Positions 14,813-21,565 of a stretch of DNA of 37,726 bases are shown one piece after another. The position numbers and the translations under genes were made by a program. The DNA is taken from contig CAZXLK010000006.1 in assembly GCA_964641775.1 (NCBI GenBank), positions 1-37,726 on the forward strand, in the 5' to 3' direction. How positions within the stretch are numbered: the first letter of the stretch is position 1; every line of letters begins with the position of its first letter. The notes below the pieces were generated by a model that made no database searches, had not been told where the DNA came from, and saw only the letters and a list, made by a program, of their open reading frames with translations. Source of the DNA: CAIPFQ01 sp964641775 (GTDB taxonomy: Bacteria > Chlamydiota > Chlamydiia > Chlamydiales > SM23-39).

Positions 14813-15688
14813 ATGTCTATGTTACCAACCAGTCCTCTAACGGAAAGTCAAACGGCGGGTTTATTGTCGTCCGCTACGCATACCCCTTTGCCTAGCCGAT
14901 CTCTTTCTGCTCTAGTTGTTCCTTTGATTGTGGAAGGAGGGACCTATATTGCAAAAGGGCTTTCCGATATCGCTAGATTCACGGTGACTTTGGGGGCGGG
15001 AGCTGCTCCCGTTATAGCCCAAACCGGGCTGATTTTTTCGACGGTTTTTGGCTTTGGGATCAATACCTTTGTCGAAGTGGGAAACGGGATCGTTGATTAC
15101 AGAAATGCATCTCAAATCCATGACCATGAAGGGCAAAGAACCGCCGGGTCAAAAATTGCCAATGGAGCTGCTTCCGCAGGAGCATGGGCTCTTACCGGCG
15201 TTCAAACTGCAGCGCCTGCTGCCCCTGTGATTATCGGGACTCTTGCCACGGTCTTTTTTGGTATTGGCCTTGCCGTAGGGATCATTTCAACTAGTGTCGA
15301 CATCAAGCGAAGCTACACATTTCTCTCAAAACTGGATGGAGAGGAAGGGGTAGACTATTTGCAAAGCTTAAGAGATTTAAATCCAACCGACAAAGAAGTT
15401 GTGCTCCAATATCTGAAAAGAAGAACAAATGGAAACATTGCGAAGAAGATTCTAGGTATAGAAGAAGATAAAGAACCTGTAAAAATAGACAAGCAATTCG
15501 CTTTGGAAGTTAAAGCAGCAGCCCTGACAACTATCAAATTCAAAATAGCGGTTCTTGCTGTATATCTTCTTGCAACTGTAGCATTAGTGTTAGGGACATT
15601 TTTCGCAATGGTCGCTTTGTCTCATATCCTTTTTGCTGCAGCAGCAATCATCTTGATTGGGATCTATCTCTATTCTATCTTTTCATAA
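14813..15688 (+). CDS. Multi-pass membrane protein, inclusion-membrane (Inc)-like candidate
   Basis: A 291-residue protein with no recognised family. A short Ser/Thr-rich N-terminus (1-28) precedes hydrophobic stretches at ~31-50, 56-88 and 118-165. A soluble, charged region of about 75 residues (170-242) follows, then a final pair of membrane segments at ~244-290. Long paired hydrophobic stretches around a tight turn, with no cleavable signal, are the hallmark of chlamydial Inc proteins, which are type III secreted into the inclusion membrane. The same layout (hydrophobic half, helical domain, terminal hydrophobic pair) occurs in the gene at 16012-17052. The Inc call is by topology only. Confidence 0.75.
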   Translation: MSMLPTSPLTESQTAGLLSSATHTPLPSRSLSALVVPLIVEGGTYIAKGLSDIARFTVTLGAGAAPVIAQTGLIFSTVFGFGINTFVEVGNGIVDYRNASQIHDHEGQRTAGSKIANGAASAGAWALTGVQTAAPAAPVIIGTLATVFFGIGLAVGIISTSVDIKRSYTFLSKLDGEEGVDYLQSLRDLNPTDKEVVLQYLKRRTNGNIAKKILGIEEDKEPVKIDKQFALEVKAAALTTIKFKIAVLAVYLLATVALVLGTFFAMVALSHILFAAAAIILIGIYLYSIFS

Positions 15689-15730
15689 TATAATTTGTGC
15701 ATAATTGCTAAATTGAATTAACTTATAATT

Positions 15731-16015
15731 ATGAAACCCAAAAATAGACCGGGCAAGGCAATTACAGGCGGCAAATTGCAAAGAGAGGCGATTTCTAAGG
15801 CTAAGCCACTGACACAGAATCAAATGCAACATCTTAAAAAAGAAAAGATTGCAGGCTCATTAGGCTCTCAAGCCGGTCGGCAAGGAAAAAGAGCCGATTG
15901 GGACATCGACTACGAACAAGGAGTCGAATTCGATAAGAAAAAAATCCCTTCCAGAGATCCGGAAACCAATACCATCGACGGCACCCGCCGATGGGGAAAA
16001 AGAAATCCACATTAA
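15731..16015 (+). CDS. Small basic hypothetical protein
   Basis: A 94-residue hydrophilic protein with about a quarter Lys/Arg, no membrane segment, and likely disorder (Gly, Gln, Lys-rich first half; acidic-basic second half with DWDIDYEQGVEFD). No family is recognised. It starts 42 nt after the upstream membrane gene and may be co-transcribed with it. A TATAAT lies one base before the ATG, too close to serve this start. Its stop shares a TTAA with the stop of the convergent gene at 16012. The basic N-terminus could bind nucleic acid. Confidence 0.6.
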   Translation: MKPKNRPGKAITGGKLQREAISKAKPLTQNQMQHLKKEKIAGSLGSQAGRQGKRADWDIDYEQGVEFDKKKIPSRDPETNTIDGTRRWGKRNPH

Positions 16016-17052
16016 ATCACTCTTTCTACAGCCATTGGAGTGTTTCCTCTAAATGGCCAAAAAGTATCCATGTAAAGGGGGATGAGGTTTGCAACGCTTA
16101 AGAAAAGGTTTTGAAGAGCTGTTACAAGCTCGCGGGGCAAGGAGGGCGATAAGGCTACCATGCTGACAAAAAAGCTTAGAATATAGACGATCTGCTGAAA
16201 CATTCTGACATTCAAAGCCTGGCTCCAGTTTGCAAGCTCTTTTTCCACAACCTCGATTTGCTGGGGAAGGACATTATGATCTTTGATCTGAATCAAAAGA
16301 TCAAAAATAGCAACTGCACCCTCTGATCCAACATCTTCTTGCAATTGTTCCATTTTATTGCTTAAAACATTAAACAGATCGGGGTGACTGTTAAGATTCT
16401 TAAAACTTAAAGTTTTGTCATTCTCATACAACTCTTCTATCTTTCCCCAGTCCCTATTTTCTATGTAGTTTTTTAGGGTGTTCAATTGGAGTTTCGAGCC
16501 AAAGTCTTTTGCATCATGGATATTTTTGATCCTAAGCACAAGTTCAATCATTGTAGGAATCGTAATTGCCAAGAAGAGAACAGGAAGGAGCCAAGGATGA
16601 GCGGCAATGATTGCCCCCACAACAGCAAAGAGAGCCACTTTCGCAGAAAGTGTTGCAATAATCATGATTGCGCCGATAGCTGTTAAACAAAAAAAGTCTA
16701 AAATCAGCCTTAAGGCGAGTTTGTTATCGGTACCAATATTCTTTAATCCGTTCACTAAACAAACAAATCCGACCCCTATGTTGATAGCGCCGCCAACAAC
16801 ACCGCAAACAAGTCCTATACCCGTAGCGCTTGCAATGGATGGGATGAGAGTTTGAAGACCCTGAAATCCAACATATCCCATTGTGAAAAGATCGCCACCA
16901 ATGAGAATGCTTCGGTCTACAAGGCGGAATCTGGCCGAAGCCATATTTTGCCTTTTGCTCTCAAGGATCTCCTTCATTAAAAAAGAGACCCTATCATCTG
17001 ATGGCCAGATAGGTTTATAGTCTCTGCTAATTGCGACAAGTTCTATATCCAT
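16012..17052 (-). CDS. Multi-pass membrane protein, Inc-like candidate
   Basis: From the ATG at 17052 this is a 346-residue protein. After a charged N-terminus (1-45) come hydrophobic segments at about 46-110 (two pairs, rich in Gly/Ile/Val) and 117-180, then a charged helical domain (185-290) and a terminal hydrophobic pair at ~290-335. A longer reading to 17232 runs back through the promoter and the divergent MauE-like gene, so I rejected it. TTGATT/TATAAT lies directly upstream with the -10 ending 9 nt before the ATG and no SD. The topology resembles the 291-residue neighbour; distant paralogy is possible but sequence identity is low by eye. Confidence 0.75.
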   Translation of the reverse strand: MDIELVAISRDYKPIWPSDDRVSFLMKEILESKRQNMASARFRLVDRSILIGGDLFTMGYVGFQGLQTLIPSIASATGIGLVCGVVGGAINIGVGFVCLVNGLKNIGTDNKLALRLILDFFCLTAIGAIMIIATLSAKVALFAVVGAIIAAHPWLLPVLFLAITIPTMIELVLRIKNIHDAKDFGSKLQLNTLKNYIENRDWGKIEELYENDKTLSFKNLNSHPDLFNVLSNKMEQLQEDVGSEGAVAIFDLLIQIKDHNVLPQQIEVVEKELANWSQALNVRMFQQIVYILSFFVSMVALSPSLPRELVTALQNLFLSVANLIPLYMDTFWPFRGNTPMAVERVI

Positions 17053-17061
17053 AATTAATAT

Positions 17062-17090
17062 ATTATAAACAAAATATTTAAAAAAATCAA
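17062..17090 (-). promoter_or_regulatory. Promoter of the 346-residue Inc-like gene, leaderless arrangement
   Basis: Minus-strand TTGATT, 17-nt spacer, perfect TATAAT. Only 9 nt separate the -10 from the ATG, predicting a 5' leader of 2-3 nt at most. Confidence 0.55.
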
Positions 17091-17131
17091 ACTGTTTGAT
17101 TAAAAGGATAAGCTCAGTTATTGGAATAATT

Positions 17132-17593
17132 ATGAAGCGGTACTGGCCTTTATTCTGCCTTATTCTAATTGCTGCAATTGCTGCGGGCGTTCTTATGGCA
17201 GATAACCATAAAAACTGGATGTCATACTTCATGGGGTTTTTTCTCTCTCAATTTGCCATGCTCAAGCTCTTTAACCCCATTCAGTTTGCAGATGGCTTCC
17301 AGATGTATGATCTCATTGCCCAAAAAACCCGCATTTACGCCTATATCTATCCCGTTATTGAACTCGCATTGGGTTTAAGCTTTTTGGGTTTTTTCCTGCC
17401 CGTTTTGACTTGTATAGTAACCATTATCATTTTGGGGATAGGAGCTGTCGGAGTAACGATTGCCCTCATGAAAGGCCTTGATGTTCGGTGCGCCTGCATG
17501 GGAACTGTCTTGGATGTCCCGCTATCCACAGTGACTTTATCTGAAGACATTTTAATGATTGTTATGTCGCTTCTTTTGATTATTTATCGATAA
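17132..17593 (+). CDS. MauE/DoxX-like integral membrane protein
   Basis: A 153-residue protein with four predicted membrane segments (about 5-23, 30-46, 70-110 in two passes, 135-152). The CACMG motif near residues 120-124 followed by VPLSTVTLSED matches the pattern C-x-C-[LM]-G...P-x-S-x-V-x-L-x-E-D of MauE-related small membrane proteins, which are linked to disulfide or redox maturation of periplasmic proteins. Chlamydial envelopes are heavily disulfide-linked, so such a role would fit, but it is inferred. The ATG at 17132 was preferred to a TTG at 17096 that overlaps the divergent promoter. A repeat array follows the stop. Confidence 0.8.
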   Translation: MKRYWPLFCLILIAAIAAGVLMADNHKNWMSYFMGFFLSQFAMLKLFNPIQFADGFQMYDLIAQKTRIYAYIYPVIELALGLSFLGFFLPVLTCIVTIIILGIGAVGVTIALMKGLDVRCACMGTVLDVPLSTVTLSEDILMIVMSLLLIIYR

Positions 17594-17603
17594 TACACAT
17601 TTT

Positions 17604-17708
17604 CCGATACCGAGACCGATACCGAGACCGATACCGAGACCGATACCGAGACCGAGACCGATTAAAATATAAGTTCGGTCACGGGAACGGTCACGGTAAC
17701 GGTCACGG
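17604..17708. repeat. CCGATA/CCGAGA dodecamer array and GGTCAC/GGTAAC array
   Basis: Between the convergent MauE-like gene and glgX. Four perfect copies of the 12-mer CCGATACCGAGA run from 17604 to 17651, followed by a variant unit. After an AT-rich stretch, hexamers of the GGTCAC/GGTAAC type run from about 17675 to 17708. The last unit supplies the final Pro codon and the TGA stop of glgX. No spacer units, so not CRISPR. Confidence 0.85.
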
Positions 17709-19598
17709 TTGAATTGCAAGTATTGCTGAAAAGGAAGGCATAGTTAAAGAGGGTGGAAGAACGGGACCATCCTTATTTAAAAAATGATCTTTCCAGTCCT
17801 TTTCTGATCGGACAACTTCTTTCCATGAGCCTTCGGGCAGTTGAATTTGCACTTCATGATTATGGGAGTTGAACGCAATATAGAGTTGGTTTTTTCCTTT
17901 GAGTGTGCAAGCGATAAAGTGAGACTCAGGATTCCAATTGGGCTTTCCAGGATTGATGCCATGCCAATCGATATCGTTTTTTGTTAAAAATTCGGTGCGG
18001 CGCAGCTCGGGATGTTTTTTTCTAAAGGCAATCAGGGAAGAGACAAAGCCTAGTTGATCCTGATGTATTTGGTCCCACAAAAACCAATTGAGCCCATTAT
18101 CCTGCGTGTACGGATTATTGTTTCCATTCCGTGTATGGCCATATTCATCTCCCATCAAAATCATGGGGACTCCCTGGGATAGAAAAAGGGCCAAAAGAAA
18201 ATTGCGCATCCTCCTTCCTCGAATCTCAATGATTTTAGGATCATTGGTGTTTCCTTCTGCACCAGAGTTCCAGCTATCATTATGGGTGCATCCATCATGG
18301 TTACTGTGGCCATTTGCCTGGTTGTATTTGTGATCGTATGAAACCAAATCTCTTAAGCAAAAGCCGTCATGTGCAGTAATGAAGTTGATGCTGCAAGTTG
18401 GACCATAGCCATGATATAAAAACTGGCTTCCCGAAAAAACGTCTGCAAATTTTCCTACAAAACCATCTGTTCCTTTCAGAAAAACGCGAACATAATCGCG
18501 GTACCGCCCATTCCATTCCGACCATGGACCAAAAAGGGGAAATTGTCCCACTTGATAAAGCCCCGTTGCATCCCAGGCCTCTGAGATCAATTTGGCCTCG
18601 CGAAGGAGCGGATCATTTTCAATTGCCTCCAAAAGAGGGGGATTTTTCAACACATGGCCATTTTGTCCTCGAGTTAAAATCGATGCCAGATCGAACCGAA
18701 ATCCATCCACCTGCATCTCTTCTGTCCAATATCTCAGTGAGGCCAAAATCAGCTCCATGGTTGCCGGATGATTGGCATTGACTGTGTTTTTGCAGCCGGT
18801 AAAATTGAGCCATTTTCCATTTTCATCGACCATGTAATAGGCTGGCTCATCGAGGCCCAGAAAAGAAAACGGATAGGCCCATTCTCCCGTGTGATTGTAA
18901 ACGACGTCCAAGATGACTTCGATCCCATTTTTATGCAGCTCCCGCACAAGTGTTTTAAATTCCCCTTTCACATCATCGGTTGCGGCATATCTTTGCATGG
19001 GATGAAAATAATGCATTGGGTCATAGCCCCAATAATTCACAAGATTTCCCTTCAAAGGCATATCGAGCGTTGTCTCGTCAAATTCAAAAATGGGAAGAAA
19101 TTCTACGGCATTTACCCCAAGGGTTTTTAAATAGGGGATTTTATCAATCATTCCAAGAAATGTTCCCGGATGCAAGACGCCGCCGGATTTGTCCATCGTA
19201 AAGCCTCGGATATGCATCTCATAAATGATGAGGTCTTGAATGGGAATTTTGGGCTTTTTGGCATTTTCCCAATCAAAGGGGAGGGGATCTTCCAGTTTTG
19301 AGAAGACGGAGCCAATTCCCTGGCCCCATTTTTTTGATGTCCTCAAGCTTGTGGAATAAGGGTCGGCAAGCCACTTTCCCTTTTCAATGCAAAATGCATA
19401 TTCCATTGAAGCTTTCCATCCCAAAATTTCGGCATGCCAAATGTGTCCTGTTCGGTTTAATGGGATTTCTTGGATTTGTTCTCCCATCTTGATGCCTAAT
19501 GTAATTTTGGAAGCTGTATGGGAAAAAACAGCGAAATTAACCCTATCTTTTTGGATTTTACAACCCAAAGGTTCAATATTACCGGGATATACTTCCAT
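17703..19598 (-). CDS. glgX: Glycogen debranching enzyme, isoamylase type (GH13)
   Basis: Hydrolyses alpha-1,6 branch points of glycogen or limit dextrin. In the 631-residue protein an N-terminal CBM48/E-set domain (~1-115) precedes the GH13 barrel. Conserved region I is DVVYNHT (~231-237), the nucleophile is Asp303 in FRFDLAS, the acid/base is Glu340 in ISEAWD and the transition-state Asp411 lies in TAHDGF. Length and motifs fit chlamydial GlgX (CT042). The ATG at 19598 was preferred to the TTG one codon earlier. It is divergent from the Slc1-like chaperone, and CT042/CT043 are adjacent in C. trachomatis. The stop codon lies inside the downstream repeat array, so the native C-terminus may have been replaced by a residue or two. 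Confidence 0.96.
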   Translation of the reverse strand: MEVYPGNIEPLGCKIQKDRVNFAVFSHTASKITLGIKMGEQIQEIPLNRTGHIWHAEILGWKASMEYAFCIEKGKWLADPYSTSLRTSKKWGQGIGSVFSKLEDPLPFDWENAKKPKIPIQDLIIYEMHIRGFTMDKSGGVLHPGTFLGMIDKIPYLKTLGVNAVEFLPIFEFDETTLDMPLKGNLVNYWGYDPMHYFHPMQRYAATDDVKGEFKTLVRELHKNGIEVILDVVYNHTGEWAYPFSFLGLDEPAYYMVDENGKWLNFTGCKNTVNANHPATMELILASLRYWTEEMQVDGFRFDLASILTRGQNGHVLKNPPLLEAIENDPLLREAKLISEAWDATGLYQVGQFPLFGPWSEWNGRYRDYVRVFLKGTDGFVGKFADVFSGSQFLYHGYGPTCSINFITAHDGFCLRDLVSYDHKYNQANGHSNHDGCTHNDSWNSGAEGNTNDPKIIEIRGRRMRNFLLALFLSQGVPMILMGDEYGHTRNGNNNPYTQDNGLNWFLWDQIHQDQLGFVSSLIAFRKKHPELRRTEFLTKNDIDWHGINPGKPNWNPESHFIACTLKGKNQLYIAFNSHNHEVQIQLPEGSWKEVVRSEKDWKDHFLNKDGPVLPPSLTMPSFSAILAIQP

Positions 19599-19721
19599 CA
19601 ACCCTTCATTTAATTGATTTTTAATTCCATATCAACTAAAATATAACACAGTTCACTCTAGGAAACTCGCTTTTCCAATTTTTTCTTGGCAGGAAGTAGA
19701 CGAGGGGTTTATAAATACCAT

Positions 19722-19750
19722 TTGCATTTTTGAAATTCTAGAGTTAAAAT
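19722..19750 (+). promoter_or_regulatory. Candidate promoter of the Slc1-like chaperone
   Basis: TTGCAT, 17-nt spacer, TAAAAT (19745-19750), 23 nt before the ATG. An alternative upstream promoter is TTGGCA (19686-19691), 18-nt spacer, TATAAA (19710-19715); both could be used. Confidence 0.5.
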
Positions 19751-19773
19751 GCTAAAAATTTAGGAGGAAACCC

Positions 19774-20298
19774 ATGTCATATGAGAACGCCAAGGCCAAC
19801 TTGAAGGAGTTTGGAAAAGAGCTGAATTTAGAAGGCCTTGATTTTGACGAGAATTTTACCTGTATTCTCGGCATTGATAATACTTTTTCCCTACATATTA
19901 CCTATGAGAGGAATTCAGACAGGCTTTATCTTTATTCGCCCATTCTAGACGGCCTTCCCAAAGATGATCGTACGAAATTAAAACTATATGAAAGACTTTT
20001 GGAAGGATCGATGCTAGGCGGCCAAATGGCCGGCGGAGGCGTTGGTGTTGCTATCAAAGAAGAACTCATCCTCATGCATTGTGTCATCGACATGGGCCTT
20101 GGCGTTGAGGCATCTGCGCTTCGGAGATTCGCTCCTCTTTTTGTTGAGACTGTAGAAAAATGGAGAGAAATCGTTTCCAAGATCATGCGCGGCGAAGAAC
20201 CAGGACCATTCCAATTCCCAACCCCTCCCGGACAAGCCCAGCAGCCGCAAGATTTTGCCCCAGGTGCAAAACCGGGCGAGCGGTTCATCAAGATTTAA
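19774..20298 (+). CDS. slc1: Slc1-like type III secretion chaperone (CesT family)
   Basis: A class I (CesT-like) chaperone that binds effectors before type III secretion; C. trachomatis Slc1 (CT043) serves several early effectors including Tarp. The 174-residue protein has the Slc1 core: ENAKANLKEFGKEL start, an FTCILGID...FSLHITYE strand region, SDRLYLYSPILDGLP, and the near-invariant LLEGSMLGGQMAGGGVGVA (about 80-98) followed by ELILMHCVIDM. The last ~35 residues are Pro/Gln/Gly-rich and probably flexible, as in CT043. TAGGAGG lies 6 nt before the ATG, the strongest SD in this region. Next to glgX as in Chlamydia; effectors served are unknown, and the following gene is a candidate. Confidence 0.93.
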   Translation: MSYENAKANLKEFGKELNLEGLDFDENFTCILGIDNTFSLHITYERNSDRLYLYSPILDGLPKDDRTKLKLYERLLEGSMLGGQMAGGGVGVAIKEELILMHCVIDMGLGVEASALRRFAPLFVETVEKWREIVSKIMRGEEPGPFQFPTPPGQAQQPQDFAPGAKPGERFIKI

Positions 20299-20307
20299 GA
20301 TAGCCAC

Positions 20308-20395
20308 CCGTGACCGAGACTGAATTTAGTCCGGGCACGGGCACAGGCACGGGGTCCCCGAAGATGCATCATCTTTGGGGCAGAGAGGCACGGGT
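20308..20395. repeat. GGGCAC-type repeat block with hairpin copy 3
   Basis: Follows the chaperone gene. It starts with ACCGAGACTGA-like words, then GGGCAC/AGGCAC hexamers that continue on both sides of the conserved hairpin. The block fills the space up to the AT-rich promoter region of the next gene. Confidence 0.65.
20356..20380. repeat. Conserved 25-nt hairpin, copy 3
   Basis: Arm CCCCGAAGATG, loop CAT, arm CATCTTTGGGG, preceded by GGGGT. Relative to copy 2 a C-G pair has become T-A on both sides; the stem again stays intact. Confidence 0.8.
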
Positions 20396-20436
20396 TTAAG
20401 GGATTATAATTTGTTTTAATTAGTTTTTGATTTTGT

Positions 20437-20442
20437 TATAAT
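20437..20442 (+). promoter_or_regulatory. -10 element directly before the 347-residue gene
   Basis: A perfect TATAAT ends 6 nt before the ATG at 20449, in an AT-rich stretch without SD. The -35 is poor (TTTTAA at 17-nt spacing). A leaderless transcript is suggested. Confidence 0.4.
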
Positions 20443-20448
20443 ACTTTT

Positions 20449-21492
20449 ATGACAATTTCTGGAACTAATACATTTATTGAAAATCCACATACTTGGGAAA
20501 GCCACTTTAAAAGGATAACCCAATTTCTTATCCCATCAAGATTGGATCTAAGTCAGGTTGTTAAATATGGCTCCTTAGTTGCAATTTCTTACGGAGCCCA
20601 ATTACTGATTTCCAATTCTCTATGGAGTGATTGTTCAGATGATGTAACTACTGCATGTGGAATTTCTGCCCTCAAAATAGGGACAGGTCTACTTCTAGCT
20701 GCAGTTAGTGCATATTTTATTCACAAAGAATATTCTACTCCTCTTGACAGTATGCCGGAGGAGCTATTCGAGCTCTTGCAAAAGATGAATGAAGAAAAAC
20801 CCGAAGATGCACCCGTAGCCCTTTATCTACAAGCTCAAGCTGATTATAACGGCGCATTTTCTCAACCATTAGCGCAGGCAGATCTCATCGAAATCGCAAA
20901 AATTCATCGACTAGCCATGCGAGTGGTTCGAAATAAAGAGGAGATTCAAAAAGCCATTGATGAAGTTAGTGTTATGAGCCCTATAGAATCTCTTATTATT
21001 GGAGCTCATGGAAATTCTGATGAAATGCAGTTAGATGGTTTTGAATACTACACCAAGGATGATGATCATCAAAAAACATTTGCAAAAGTCAAAGGGAACA
21101 AGATTTATTTAAATTCTTGCGAAACAGCAAAAGGATCAGAGTCAGTAGCTAATAAAATAGCTGAAACAACAAAGAAAATAGTATGGGCGCCTTATGAAGG
21201 CACACATTCTGCAGAATCTCTTTTTTATGCTTGCCCTAAACACTTAATGGAATTCATCTCTCTTAATAAAAATAACAAGCTAACCAATCACCGATTGATG
21301 CCAGATGGGACAACAGAAGATCCATGTACTGATCATCAGGAAAACATTGACTTAGCTGCTTTATGTAGAGTTAAATACTTGATAAAAAGATCAAATTTAG
21401 AAGACTTTAGCGCTTACAAAGAACTAAGAGCACACTTCCCATTTCATTGTTACATGGTTGATCGAATCGCAAGGGAAAAGATGGCAGGCTGA
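20449..21492 (+). CDS. Membrane-anchored protein with possible clan CD cysteine-peptidase dyad; effector/Inc candidate
   Basis: A 347-residue protein of unknown family. Two hydrophobic segments at about 38-57 and 71-92, split by a short polar loop with two cysteines (62, 70), form an Inc-like bilobed anchor. The C-terminal two-thirds is soluble. Residues 182-188 (LIIGAHG) and 219-224 (IYLNSC) follow the beta-strand-HG and beta-strand-SC pattern of clan CD peptidases and related caspase-like or CHAT/DUF4347-like domains, giving His187 and Cys224 as a possible dyad 37 residues apart. The following ETAKG...VANKIAETTKKIVWAP also resembles that group. It lies 150 nt after the chaperone gene behind its own -10. 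The fold call is by motif only. Confidence 0.8.
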   Translation: MTISGTNTFIENPHTWESHFKRITQFLIPSRLDLSQVVKYGSLVAISYGAQLLISNSLWSDCSDDVTTACGISALKIGTGLLLAAVSAYFIHKEYSTPLDSMPEELFELLQKMNEEKPEDAPVALYLQAQADYNGAFSQPLAQADLIEIAKIHRLAMRVVRNKEEIQKAIDEVSVMSPIESLIIGAHGNSDEMQLDGFEYYTKDDDHQKTFAKVKGNKIYLNSCETAKGSESVANKIAETTKKIVWAPYEGTHSAESLFYACPKHLMEFISLNKNNKLTNHRLMPDGTTEDPCTDHQENIDLAALCRVKYLIKRSNLEDFSAYKELRAHFPFHCYMVDRIAREKMAG

Positions 21493-21506
21493 GCAGAATA
21501 TTTCAC

Positions 21507-21541
21507 CCACAGAGGAATTTCTGATGTTTTTTTCTCTGTGG
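21507..21541. repeat. CCACAGAG inverted repeat between convergent genes
   Basis: CCACAGAG (21507-21514) and CTCTGTGG (21534-21541) can form an 8-bp stem with a 19-nt loop that contains a T-run, between the 347-residue gene and dnaA. The word matches the ACCACAGAG repeats at 5083-5106. It could act as a two-way transcription barrier, but it is not a classical terminator. Confidence 0.55.
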
Positions 21542-21565
21542 TGTCTATCTCTCAAGGTAAAAAAT

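Noticed and set aside
17096..17131. TTG start for the MauE-like gene and the extended start at 17232 for the 346-residue gene
   Set aside because: Both would run through the shared divergent promoter region; downstream ATGs at 17132 and 17052 begin where the plausible protein sequence begins.
17604..17708. Possible CRISPR array
   Set aside because: Units are directly adjoining 6- and 12-mers without spacers, and no cas gene is near.
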